Source of the DNA: Candidatus Fermentibacteraceae bacterium
Lineage (GTDB): Bacteria > Fermentibacterota > Fermentibacteria > Fermentibacterales > JCC-6
Length of the DNA: 39,016 nucleotides
NCBI GenBank assembly: GCA_021162285.1
Contig: JAGGYZ010000063.1
Span: 1-39,016, forward strand
Direction: 5' to 3'
Positions within the stretch are counted from its first letter, which is position 1. Each line of letters begins with the position of its first letter. The notes under the pieces were generated by a model. That model was given only the letters and a program-made list of their open reading frames with translations, was not told the origin of the DNA and made no database searches. Positions 23,687-31,592 of this stretch are shown here, one piece after another. The position numbers and the translations under genes are program-made.

Positions 23687-25060
23687 TTGAGTTATCTTGT
23701 GTTCGCGCGGAAATGGAGACCGCAGACTTTCAGCGAGGTTATTGCTCAGGAGCATGTAACGAAAACTCTTCGCAATGCCATCGAAAAAGAGCGTCTGGGA
23801 CATGCCTATCTGTTTACCGGCCCCAGGGGTGTAGGAAAAACTACAACTGCCAGAATTCTGGCAAAAGCTCTGAACTGCATCAACGGACCAACACCGGATC
23901 CCTGTATGCAGTGTGAAGCCTGCAGAAGAATAGCAGCAGGCAGCCATCTTGATGTGCTTGAAATAGATGGAGCAAGCAACAGAGGTATAGATGAGATAAG
24001 AGACCTGCGGGAAAAAGCTAGATATGCCGCCGCTGAGGGCGGATACAAAATTTACATAATTGATGAAGTACATATGCTTACCAGAGAGGCGTTTAACGCT
24101 CTTCTGAAGATACTGGAGGAACCGCCTGACAAAGTAATATTTATCTTTGCAACAACGGAGCCAAGAAAGGTTCCCGCCACAATTCTCAGCCGCTGTCAGA
24201 GATTCGATTTCAGAAGAATACCTTCTTCAGTCATGGCTGAATACATCAGAGAAGAAGCGGGAAAAGAGAAAATATCAATCGATTCAGATGCCCTCAGCCT
24301 CGTGTGCAGGGCATCGGGAGGAAGCATGAGAGATGCTCTTTCCATCATGGATCAGCTTGTGAGTTTCTCAGGCAGAGAGATCAAAGGAGAAGCGGTTTCC
24401 AGGCTGCTTGGTCTGGTCGAGGCGGATCTGCTGGCTGAAATTTCCAGTGCTGTTCTTCATTCCCGCGGCTCAGTTGCGCTCGACCTTATTCAAGACGCAC
24501 TTGTTCGCGGATACAGTACAGAGGAACTCATTGCTGCACTGGTTGGTTTTTTAAGAAATCTTCTTCTTTCGGCTGCCGGGGCAGAAAAGGGAATAACTGA
24601 CCTTTCAGACAGTGAGATTGCCCTTCTGCATCAGACGGTTGCTGGCGTTTCCGATGTACATGTACTGAATGTACTAAGGCTTGTTGCCGGTGCATCCGGT
24701 CAAATCAGGTCCGGAGCTTCTCCCAGAATCTCACTTGAAGCGGCTTTGATAACAGCGTCCAAACTTGGTATAGCATTTGGAATTGAAAGTCTGCCTCCTG
24801 TGACCGAAAAGGTTGCTGTTGCTGCAGTGGATAGTTTAAAGGAAAACAGTAACAGTTCTTCCGTAACTGAAGTACCTGACAAAAGAAAGAGCACAGATGA
24901 CGATGAAACACCAGTGGAGATGCCCGTCGTTGCAGAACCGTCTGTAAACGGGAAGAATGACGCAGTGGACGATGCGCCCGGTGATAATGAAAAAGAGAGG
25001 GAAAATTCTTACGTGAGAAAGATCTCCGGTCTGTTTGATATGATCCCTGAAAACAGGTAG
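23687..25060 (+). CDS. dnaX: DNA polymerase III clamp-loader subunit (DnaX, short form)
   Basis: DnaX is the ATPase of the sliding-clamp loader. Visible features are Walker A GPRGVGKTT (residues 45-53), the zinc site Cys64, 73, 76, 79, Walker B IIDE near 124-127, the EEPP segment, and a domain III collar to about residue 370. A variable acidic linker and a short VRKISGLFDMIP tail follow. At 457 residues it is closer to the E. coli gamma form than to full tau; a polymerase-binding domain V is not evident. The TTG start is placed six bases after AGGAGG, in the same run as the SRP RNA, ybaB and recR. Confidence 0.95.
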   Translation: MSYLVFARKWRPQTFSEVIAQEHVTKTLRNAIEKERLGHAYLFTGPRGVGKTTTARILAKALNCINGPTPDPCMQCEACRRIAAGSHLDVLEIDGASNRGIDEIRDLREKARYAAAEGGYKIYIIDEVHMLTREAFNALLKILEEPPDKVIFIFATTEPRKVPATILSRCQRFDFRRIPSSVMAEYIREEAGKEKISIDSDALSLVCRASGGSMRDALSIMDQLVSFSGREIKGEAVSRLLGLVEADLLAEISSAVLHSRGSVALDLIQDALVRGYSTEELIAALVGFLRNLLLSAAGAEKGITDLSDSEIALLHQTVAGVSDVHVLNVLRLVAGASGQIRSGASPRISLEAALITASKLGIAFGIESLPPVTEKVAVAAVDSLKENSNSSSVTEVPDKRKSTDDDETPVEMPVVAEPSVNGKNDAVDDAPGDNEKERENSYVRKISGLFDMIPENR

Positions 25061-25074
25061 GAACAGGTGAAAAA

Positions 25075-25389
25075 ATGAACCGCCAGATGAAGAAAATGAT
25101 GGCTCAGGCCCAGAAAATGCAGCAGGATATGATGAAAGCCCAGGAGGAACTGGCTCAGGAGCGAGTAGAAGGTTCATCCGGCGGCGGGATGGTTAAGGTT
25201 ACGGTTACCGGACAGTCCGATGTTGTTGGAATAAAAATCTCACCTGAAGTGGTAGACTCGGAAGATGTGGAGATGCTTGAGGATATGATACTGGCAGCTG
25301 TTAATGATGCCGTTGAAAAAAGCAAAACTGTAGCGGAAAAGAAAATGGGCAGGCTTGGAGTTCCAGGCGGGCTGGGAGGGTTGATGTGA
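25075..25389 (+). CDS. ybaB: YbaB/EbfC family nucleoid-associated protein
   Basis: The 104-residue protein has the family layout: an N-terminal Met/Gln/Lys-rich helix (MNRQMKKMMAQAQKMQQDMM), a central GMVKVTVTG strand, a second helix, and a Gly-rich tail (GRLGVPGGLGGLM). YbaB dimers bind DNA. The dnaX-ybaB-recR order is conserved in many bacteria. The stop overlaps the recR start as GTGA. Confidence 0.93.
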   Translation: MNRQMKKMMAQAQKMQQDMMKAQEELAQERVEGSSGGGMVKVTVTGQSDVVGIKISPEVVDSEDVEMLEDMILAAVNDAVEKSKTVAEKKMGRLGVPGGLGGLM

Positions 25390-25973
25390 AAGAGTCGGTT
25401 GTAGACTCTCTTGCTCTTGCCCTGGGCAGGCTTCCAGGTATAGGAAAGAAGACTGCTCTCAGACTGGCCTTTGCCCTGGTGGACAACAGACAGCTTGCAT
25501 CAGATCTTTCAACTGTTCTTGCAGAAACGGCAGCAGGTGTCAGGGAATGTGTGTTGTGCCGGAATCTTACTGACGGGGAAGTTTGTGAAACCTGTCTCGA
25601 CAGGTCCCGCCAGAACACGATATGTGTTGTTCACACACCTGCGGATCAGAGGTCTATGGAGGACACAGGGCTTTATCGCGGGTACTACTTTGTTCTTCAT
25701 GGAAGTCTTGCTCCCCTTGACGGTACAGGGCCTTCCGACCTTGGAATACCCCTTCTGGTGGAGAGAGCAACAAGCATAGATGCCACAGAGGTTATTCTGG
25801 CTCTTGATTCCACCACAGAAGGTGAAGCAACCTGTGCTTACATTGCCAATCAGCTTGAATCGAAGAATATCAAGGTAACACAGCTTGCAAGAGGTCTGCC
25901 GCCAGGAGCTCTTGTTGAATTTGCCGATTCTCTCACTCTTTCCCAGGCTCTCAAAGGCCGCCGCGGGTATTGA
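25386..25973 (+). CDS. recR: Recombination protein RecR
   Basis: RecR works with RecO and RecF to load RecA at gaps. The 195-residue product has the helix-hairpin-helix LGRLPGIGKKTALRL (about 13-27), a C4 zinc site at Cys55, 58, 67 and 70, and a Toprim domain with LDSTTEGEATCAY. The LARGLPPGALVEFAD segment near the end is also typical. The GTG start is fixed by the GTGA overlap with ybaB, and the stop overlaps pgsA as TGATG. Confidence 0.95.
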   Translation: MKESVVDSLALALGRLPGIGKKTALRLAFALVDNRQLASDLSTVLAETAAGVRECVLCRNLTDGEVCETCLDRSRQNTICVVHTPADQRSMEDTGLYRGYYFVLHGSLAPLDGTGPSDLGIPLLVERATSIDATEVILALDSTTEGEATCAYIANQLESKNIKVTQLARGLPPGALVEFADSLTLSQALKGRRGY

Positions 25974-26536
25974 TGGCTCTGAACTGGCCCAACAGACTGA
26001 CCATAGCAAGAATTGTTATGGCTCCTGTGGTAATGATTCTGCTTCAGATGGGAACATCCGAAGCAAGGTGGGCAGCTTTGATCGTGTTCGTAACTGCAGC
26101 ACTCACAGATATGGTCGACGGTTATCTTGCCAGAAAGTACGGTTGGATTTCAAATCTGGGAAAGTTTCTGGATCCACTTGCAGACAAACTTCTTGTGTGT
26201 CTGGCCTGGATAGGTCTTTCTGAACTGGGCCTGGTTCCCCAGTGGACAGTTTACATAGTTGTGGGCAGGGAGCTGCTTGTTTCCGGTCTTAGATCCATTG
26301 CAGCGTATGCAGGAGTTCTTATCATGCCGTCAGGTATGGGAAAATGGAAAGCCGCCGTGCAGATGTTTTCAGTTTCATACTACATGCTTCTGTCTGTACT
26401 CAAACTTGATGCTATACCCCGTGCGGCATCTATCATTGGAGAGACAGCCATGTGGGCTGCTCTGGTGCTTACAGTTGTTTCGGCGCTTCATTATTTCTGG
26501 AGAAACAGAAACATTCTGCAGAGGCTGGGAATGTGA
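25973..26536 (+). CDS. pgsA: CDP-diacylglycerol-glycerol-3-phosphate 3-phosphatidyltransferase
   Basis: PgsA makes phosphatidylglycerophosphate from CDP-diacylglycerol, the first step to phosphatidylglycerol. The CDP-alcohol phosphatidyltransferase motif is exact: DMVDGYLAR, eight residues, then GKFLDPLAD. About five hydrophobic segments span the 187 residues. It starts inside the recR stop (TGATG) and ends in a GTGA overlap with pgpA, the gene for the next enzyme. Confidence 0.95.
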   Translation: MALNWPNRLTIARIVMAPVVMILLQMGTSEARWAALIVFVTAALTDMVDGYLARKYGWISNLGKFLDPLADKLLVCLAWIGLSELGLVPQWTVYIVVGRELLVSGLRSIAAYAGVLIMPSGMGKWKAAVQMFSVSYYMLLSVLKLDAIPRAASIIGETAMWAALVLTVVSALHYFWRNRNILQRLGM

Positions 26537-27009
26537 ACACAGTAACAAAGCTCTGGCGCCTGCGGTTTGTGCGTTTTTCCGGAGGAGCAGTTGCAACAAC
26601 CCTTGGAACAGGGTTTTTCCCTCTTGGCCCCGGAACGGTTGGCAGCCTCGTAGCGGCTGTGGCTTTCTACTACTCGCCCGTCAGTACACTGGCTCTTTTA
26701 CCGTTTGTTCTTCTGCTTGGATGGATCGGATGCGAGGCCGGCAGAAAGCTGTGGGGGGAAGACCCTTCAATTGTTACAATAGATGAGGTGGCAGGGACAT
26801 GGATTGCCTGTCTTGCGTCGCCTCCGTCATGGGGCCTAAAGGGTATTGCTACCGCATTCATTCTGTTCCGAATATTTGATATTGCAAAACCATGGCCGGT
26901 GAACAGGCTTGACGAAATGAAAAATGGAATTGGAATTCTACTTGATGATGTTGCTGCAGGGATCATGGCAGCTGCAGTGATGTTTGCTGCACACCTGGCA
27001 GGTCTTTAA
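26533..27009 (+). CDS. pgpA: Phosphatidylglycerophosphatase A
   Basis: PgpA dephosphorylates phosphatidylglycerophosphate to phosphatidylglycerol, directly after PgsA in the pathway. Motifs of the family are LGTGFFPLGPGTVGSL near residue 25, TIDEVAGTW, and FRIFDIAKPWP. The 158 residues include several hydrophobic helices. GTG 26533 is chosen because it gives the GTGA overlap with pgsA; the frame is open further upstream but only inside pgsA. The stop shares a base with the cinA start (TAATG). Confidence 0.93.
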   Translation: MNTVTKLWRLRFVRFSGGAVATTLGTGFFPLGPGTVGSLVAAVAFYYSPVSTLALLPFVLLLGWIGCEAGRKLWGEDPSIVTIDEVAGTWIACLASPPSWGLKGIATAFILFRIFDIAKPWPVNRLDEMKNGIGILLDDVAAGIMAAAVMFAAHLAGL

Positions 27010-28214
27010 TGCTCTCTGAAGCAGTACTGATACTGGTTGGAGATGAGCTCTTAAGCGGGAGAACCAGAGATGTAAACCTGTACCGCTTCTCCGGTCTGCT
27101 TGCAGAAAAGGGTTTCCCTGTTGTTCATGCAGAAGTTGTTCGAGATGTGCGCAGTGAAATAGCTGCTGCAGTGAAGGATGCCGTGGGAGACGGCAGGGTT
27201 GTTGTTGTTACAGGGGGACTGGGCCCCACCGATGACGATATAACTGTTTCGGCCGTTGCAGAAGCTTTTGGTCTTCCCGTCTCCAGATCACCGGTTGCTG
27301 AGGAAATGGTTAGAAAACAGCAGCATCTGTACAGTTCGGTTCTGCCTGTTTCAGCACTGAAGCAGGCCGATATACCCCGCGGAGCCATTCCTGTACTGAA
27401 CCCCGCAGGGATAGCTCCAGGGCTGGTGCTTCCAGTTGGAAACGGAGTTGTCATCTGTATTCCGGGAGTTCCCTCGGAATCTTCAGCTCTTCTGCCCCTG
27501 TGCCTTGCTGAGGCGGGAATTGTGCCCCGCAAAGCAGAACTGATAAGGTTTGTCAGAACATGGGGGCTGAAAGAGAACAATCTGTTCGATTCTCTCTCTG
27601 ATCTGGCCGGGAAGCACGGTGTAGTTCCTGCATTCCTTCCCTCACCTGGAAGAGTTGATGTAAAGGTAAGCGGTTCCGGTGCAGACGGTTTCTGTAGAGA
27701 TGTTATTAAAAAACTTGGCAGCAGAGTTTACTCCACCGTCCGGGATGAAACACTTGAAGAGGCTCTTGGCAGTAAACTGATGAAGTCCGGATTCGTTCTT
27801 GCAACTGCTGAATCCTGTACCGGAGGGGGTATAGGCAGTGGTATCACAGCGATTCCAGGTGCATCCGGGTGGTATTCAGGCGGGGTTATTACCTATTCCG
27901 ATAAGCTGAAAACCAGGTTACTCGGTGTTCAGGAGCAAACTCTGGAGAATCATGGAGCAGTAAGCAAACAGACTGCTCTGGAAATGGCAAGAGGCGTTAG
28001 AAGGGTAACAGGAGCCCACTGTTCCGTGTCTGTAACGGGTATTGCCGGTCCCGCAGGCGGTACAGATCAGAAGCCTGTTGGCACAGTGTGGACTGCTCTT
28101 TGTTGCGGTGACACCGAAAGTGCATTCGTCTGGCATCTTGGCGGAAACAGAGAATCTGTCAGGGAGGGAGCAGCTGCCAGAGCACTGGGAACCCTTTTCG
28201 AATTACTCCCGTGA
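27009..28214 (+). CDS. cinA: CinA-family protein (MoaB-like domain plus NMN deamidase domain)
   Basis: The 401-residue protein has both usual domains. The N-terminal one is MoaB/MogA-like (ILVGDELLSGRTRD, VTGGLGPTDDD). The C-terminal PncC-type nicotinamide-mononucleotide deamidase domain, from about residue 245, has AESCTGGGIG and VTGIAGPAGGT. CinA proteins recycle NMN in NAD metabolism, and cinA is often found with recA, as here two genes on. Coupled by TAATG to pgpA and GTGA to thpR. Confidence 0.94.
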   Translation: MLSEAVLILVGDELLSGRTRDVNLYRFSGLLAEKGFPVVHAEVVRDVRSEIAAAVKDAVGDGRVVVVTGGLGPTDDDITVSAVAEAFGLPVSRSPVAEEMVRKQQHLYSSVLPVSALKQADIPRGAIPVLNPAGIAPGLVLPVGNGVVICIPGVPSESSALLPLCLAEAGIVPRKAELIRFVRTWGLKENNLFDSLSDLAGKHGVVPAFLPSPGRVDVKVSGSGADGFCRDVIKKLGSRVYSTVRDETLEEALGSKLMKSGFVLATAESCTGGGIGSGITAIPGASGWYSGGVITYSDKLKTRLLGVQEQTLENHGAVSKQTALEMARGVRRVTGAHCSVSVTGIAGPAGGTDQKPVGTVWTALCCGDTESAFVWHLGGNRESVREGAAARALGTLFELLP

Positions 28215-28726
28215 GATTGTTTGTAGCTCTCGAACTGTCACAGGATACCACGCAGGCGATACAAGAGTGGCGTAAACCCATGGCTGACATGTTTCCTGTG
28301 TTGAGGTGGACTTCGGAGAATCAACTCCACATTACACTGAGATTCCTTGGAAACAGCAACCCGGATGATGTGATCTTTCAGATGAAGACGCTTGCCCTGG
28401 AGGAGCTGCTTCCAGTTGAATACACCCTGTCAGAAACCGGAAACTTTGGAGAACCTCCGTTTGTGATCTGGCTGTCCGGAAAGTTCTCCAGCAGTTTGTT
28501 TACCATGGCCCGCCGCCTTGAACACATCCCCGACGGCTACGGTAAAACAGGGGAGACCAGGAAATTCATTCCCCATGTAACCATCGCAAGAGTAAATCCT
28601 GGTGTGCAGTGTCCCCGGCTGAATCTTGATACATCCATAGGTGGAGCTGCGCAGGCGGTCAGCTTGATTGAAAGCGAACTTACATCCGATGGACCCGTTT
28701 ATTCAATCCTCTACAGCGTTTCGTAA
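28211..28726 (+). CDS. thpR: RNA 2',3'-cyclic phosphodiesterase (2H family)
   Basis: The two HxTx motifs of the 2H phosphoesterase fold are present: HITLRFLG and HVTIARV. The 171-residue length and the N-terminal RLFVALELS match ThpR/LigT. These enzymes open 2',3'-cyclic phosphates on RNA and can ligate 2'-5' in vitro. The GTG start overlaps the cinA stop. Together with cinA upstream and recA downstream this gives a known cinA-thpR-recA arrangement. Confidence 0.93.
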   Translation: MRLFVALELSQDTTQAIQEWRKPMADMFPVLRWTSENQLHITLRFLGNSNPDDVIFQMKTLALEELLPVEYTLSETGNFGEPPFVIWLSGKFSSSLFTMARRLEHIPDGYGKTGETRKFIPHVTIARVNPGVQCPRLNLDTSIGGAAQAVSLIESELTSDGPVYSILYSVS

Positions 28727-28768
28727 TGCACTTCGTTTCCGCTGTATATTCCGCGTGTGAACAGGGTC

Positions 28769-28797
28769 TTGTTAGGGAAACATATGTTTACTATATT
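28769..28797 (+). promoter_or_regulatory. recA promoter with embedded LexA-like SOS operator
   Basis: TTGTTA (28769-28774) and TATATT (28792-28797) are 17 bases apart. Between them lies the perfect palindrome AAACATATGTTT (28778-28789). Its AACATATGTT core equals that of the Bacillus-type LexA site (CGAACATATGTTCG); the outer flanks differ. A repressor bound there would block polymerase, which fits SOS control of recA. No lexA gene is in the window. Confidence 0.75.
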
Positions 28798-28864
28798 GAA
28801 TTCGATGGCAGGAGAAGGTCCCCTCATCAGGGTCACATCAGACTATTTGCTGAAAGGTGTTGCC

Positions 28865-29926
28865 ATGGCAGACAGAAAAGGCAGTGAAGCAGGCAGAAGA
28901 AAGGCTTTAGACGCAGCCTTCATGCAGATTCAGAAAAAATTCGGGCAGGGGGCAATCATGAAACTTGGAGATGCTCCCGAAATGCAGGTAGAATTCTTTC
29001 CCACAGGTTCGCTCTCTCTGGATATCGCGCTGGGTATCGGAGGAGTTCCCAGGGGAAGGGTCATTGAGATATTCGGCCCCGAGAGCAGCGGAAAAACAAC
29101 CCTTGCACTGCACATGCTTGCCAGCGCCCAGAAAGCCGGTGGGGAGGTTGCATTTATTGATGCCGAGCATGCTCTCGACCCCACCTACGCCGAAAAACTG
29201 GGTTTGAACATCGATAACCTCATGGTCTCTCAGCCCGGCAACGGTGAACAGGCACTTGAAATAACAGAAACTCTTGTGCGTTCCAATGCTGTCGCTGCCA
29301 TAGTTATCGATTCGGTTGCAGCACTTGTTCCCCGCGCAGAGATTGAAGGTGAAATGGGAGACAGTCATGTTGGTCTCCAGGCTCGTCTCATGAGTCAGGC
29401 TTTGAGAAAACTCACCGGTGCGGTTTCCAGGTCCAACTGCTCTGTGATCTTCATCAACCAGATCAGAATGAAGATAGGTGTGATGTTTGGTAACCCTGAA
29501 ACAACGACGGGTGGAAGAGCCCTGAAATTCTATTCAAGTTTGAGGCTTGATGTACGCCGGGTTGCCTCTATCAAAGATGGAGACGAAGTGGTTGGAAGCA
29601 GAACAAGGGTAAAAGTTGTGAAGAACAAAATAGCTCCGCCGTTCAAAAAGTGTGAATTTGACATTATGCACGGTCATGGTATTTCCAGGACCGGCGAGCT
29701 GATAGATCTGGGCCTGGAAAAAGAAATTGTTTCCAGGCGTGGAACCTGGTACTCTCTAAAAGGCACCCAGATCGGCCAGGGAAGAGAAAATGCCAGAAAA
29801 TACCTTGCCGCCAATCCCGAAGCTGCAGACAGTCTTGAAGCTGAACTGAGAATAGCCTACGGGCTTGTTCCGGATGAGCAAACTACCGAGGGCACTGAAA
29901 AAAGTTCGAAAGAGGCCCGGAAATAG
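28865..29926 (+). CDS. recA: Recombinase RecA
   Basis: RecA forms filaments on single-stranded DNA, drives strand exchange and triggers LexA cleavage. From ATG 28865 it has 353 residues, the standard length, beginning MADRKGSEAGRRKALDAAF. Walker A is GPESSGKTT at 71-79. FINQIRMKIGVMFGNPETTT (loop 2 region) and ALKFYSSLRLDVRR are intact. AAAGGTG lies six bases before this ATG. The frame runs 36 codons further upstream to a GTG, but that stretch covers the promoter and is not homologous. recX follows. Confidence 0.97.
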   Translation: MADRKGSEAGRRKALDAAFMQIQKKFGQGAIMKLGDAPEMQVEFFPTGSLSLDIALGIGGVPRGRVIEIFGPESSGKTTLALHMLASAQKAGGEVAFIDAEHALDPTYAEKLGLNIDNLMVSQPGNGEQALEITETLVRSNAVAAIVIDSVAALVPRAEIEGEMGDSHVGLQARLMSQALRKLTGAVSRSNCSVIFINQIRMKIGVMFGNPETTTGGRALKFYSSLRLDVRRVASIKDGDEVVGSRTRVKVVKNKIAPPFKKCEFDIMHGHGISRTGELIDLGLEKEIVSRRGTWYSLKGTQIGQGRENARKYLAANPEAADSLEAELRIAYGLVPDEQTTEGTEKSSKEARK

Positions 29927-29964
29927 AAACCGTTACTGAAGTAAAGAAGATCAGAAGGGGCAGG

Positions 29965-30492
29965 GTGTGCGTTACAATGCCTTCAGGCATTTACATAGTA
30001 CCTGCCTCCGGTTCACCGGAAAAGGGCTCCACAGTTGATCCAGAGATGCTTTCCGACCTGCAGAACAGCTGTGCCAGAGATGATGTTCAACTTTTTCTCG
30101 CGCATTCCGAACGATCATCCGGGCAGTTAAGGAAAAAGGTTCTTTCTCTTAGTTACTCCGGTACGGTGGCTGACAGCACGGTAGCCTGGGCGGAAGAGTA
30201 TGGTTTTGTGGATGACAACCGCTTCTGTACCATGTTTATAGCCTCGCGAACCATGGGTCTGGCAGGGCTGAAGATGGAACTTGCAAGAAGGGGTGTCCCG
30301 GAGGCGGCAGTTGAAACAGCTCTTGCTCCCATTTCTGAAACAGACAACATACAGGATCTTGTTCGACAGGTTTCAAAGAAGTACGGGCATCTTGAGAACC
30401 GTGAAACAGCCAGAAGACGGGCACTGGCCTGGCTTTCCCGCAGAGGGTTCTCCGGTGAAACAATTCACCGTGTACTGAAGGAGGCTCTTTGA
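29965..30492 (+). CDS. recX: Regulatory protein RecX
   Basis: RecX binds RecA filaments and limits their growth. Three-helix repeats are recognisable: LAHSERSSGQLRKKV, YGFVDDNRFCTMFIASR, GLAGLKMELARRGVPEAAVE and ALAWLSRRGFSGETIHRVL. The first canonical start is GTG 29965, four bases after AAGGGG. The frame stays open upstream to the recA end and encodes VTEVKKIRRGRV, which looks like the conserved RecX N-terminus, so the true start may be a non-canonical codon near 29923. The stop overlaps the next start as TTGA. Confidence 0.88.
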   Translation: MCVTMPSGIYIVPASGSPEKGSTVDPEMLSDLQNSCARDDVQLFLAHSERSSGQLRKKVLSLSYSGTVADSTVAWAEEYGFVDDNRFCTMFIASRTMGLAGLKMELARRGVPEAAVETALAPISETDNIQDLVRQVSKKYGHLENRETARRRALAWLSRRGFSGETIHRVLKEAL

Positions 30493-31022
30493 AAAGCCGC
30501 AACAACCGTCTTTTCTGGACTGAGCTTGGAGCCCGACTGCTGGGTGAGTCCCCGACCAGTGATGTATCACAGCTCCCATCAGACATGATGGAGGCATTGA
30601 ATATACTGCCGGATTTGCCCGGGAAAAGTGCGGCTATGAGAGGGCAGGATCTTCAGGGCAAAAGGGGAAGATACATTTACACGCACACATGGAACATCCT
30701 GCGAGATATGGGTTTCAGCCGACCGCTGCGGTGTGAGGTATTTCCCGGAATAAATCTTTTTATACCATTTGTAAAAGGGAGCATTGCAGTGCTGCCTCAG
30801 GGCTTCCAGAACAGAATTCCTCCGGTACTCAGGGCGCATGCCCTGGTGGGGAAGAGTGCTGCTGTGCGTTCCAGGGGTTATCATCTCGTGGTATCGGCTG
30901 CTGTGTACAACGAAAAAGGCTGGAGTATACTATCCCGGGGCAGATGCTCTGTCTGTACTGTGGATAATTTAAAGCAGCTCATTACGGCACTTGACTTACA
31001 GCAGAGAATAAAGCAGATTTGA
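30489..31022 (+). CDS. Protein of unknown function, co-transcribed with recX
   Basis: No family recognised. The 177-residue product is basic and soluble-looking, with no signal peptide. Its middle has beta-like segments (LFIPFVKGSIAVLPQGF, YHLVVSAAVYNEKGW), and RGQDLQGKRGRYIYTHTWN near residue 51 is Arg/Lys-rich, which could bind nucleic acid. The TTG start overlaps the recX stop as TTGA and has AAGGAGG just upstream, so translation is clearly arranged. Being in the recA-recX unit suggests a DNA-damage or recombination link, by context only. Confidence 0.75.
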   Translation: MKSRNNRLFWTELGARLLGESPTSDVSQLPSDMMEALNILPDLPGKSAAMRGQDLQGKRGRYIYTHTWNILRDMGFSRPLRCEVFPGINLFIPFVKGSIAVLPQGFQNRIPPVLRAHALVGKSAAVRSRGYHLVVSAAVYNEKGWSILSRGRCSVCTVDNLKQLITALDLQQRIKQI

Positions 31023-31109
31023 GACCCCTTGGCATCCGTGTGTCCGAGGGCAGGGCTGAGATACACCCGGCGGAAGCCGGAGCTCCTGATTGCTGACAGT
31101 AAGGTAAGA

Positions 31110-31115
31110 TATAAT
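31110..31115 (+). promoter_or_regulatory. -10 box of the rplM-rpsI transcript
   Basis: A perfect TATAAT lies 33 bases before the rplM start. The best -35 is CTGATT at 18-base spacing, a weak match. The preceding 125-base gap separates this ribosomal operon from the recA group. Confidence 0.55.
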
Positions 31116-31148
31116 AAAGAACCCAATCCCTTTTCGGAGGCTTAGATA

Positions 31149-31580
31149 GTGAAAACCTACTCTGCTAAAGCCGGTGAAATCATAAGAGACTGGTGGTTGG
31201 TTGATGCCACTGACCAGACCCTCGGAAGACTCTCGGCCAAGCTTGCCATGATACTGCAGGGCAAGAACAAACCGGTGTATACACCGAATATTGACACCGG
31301 CGACTTTGTCGTGGTTGTTAATGTGGAAAAGATGCGTATTACAGGGCGCAAACTTGATCAGAAGATCTATTTCCGCCACACAGGTTATTCTGGCGGTCAG
31401 AGAGCTACGTCCATGCGCGACATGATGAATAATCACCCGGAGAGAGTGCTTACACACGCCGTTAAGGGAATGCTTCCCAAGAACAGGCTCAGCAGCGCTC
31501 AACTGAAGAAGTTGAAGATATTTTCCGGTCCCGAGCATACCCATGCTGCACAGCAGCCCAGGGTACTTGAGATCAAGTAA
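31149..31580 (+). CDS. rplM: Ribosomal protein L13
   Basis: L13 is an early-assembling protein of the large subunit. The 143-residue sequence has the family stretches WWLVDATDQTLGRLS, GKNKPVYTPNIDTGDFV, YFRHTGYSGG and MLPKNRLSSAQLKKLKIF. The GTG start follows GGAGG at eight-base spacing. rplM-rpsI is a nearly universal bacterial pair, 12 bases apart here. Confidence 0.97.
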   Translation: MKTYSAKAGEIIRDWWLVDATDQTLGRLSAKLAMILQGKNKPVYTPNIDTGDFVVVVNVEKMRITGRKLDQKIYFRHTGYSGGQRATSMRDMMNNHPERVLTHAVKGMLPKNRLSSAQLKKLKIFSGPEHTHAAQQPRVLEIK

Positions 31581-31592
31581 TCAGGGAGCATA

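Noticed and set aside
23324..23690. Small open frames of about 95 residues upstream of dnaX
   Set aside because: They fall inside the SRP RNA, whose structure explains the sequence.
28757..28864. 36-residue N-terminal extension of RecA
   Set aside because: It covers the promoter and SOS-like operator, is unlike any RecA N-terminus, and a good ribosome site precedes ATG 28865.
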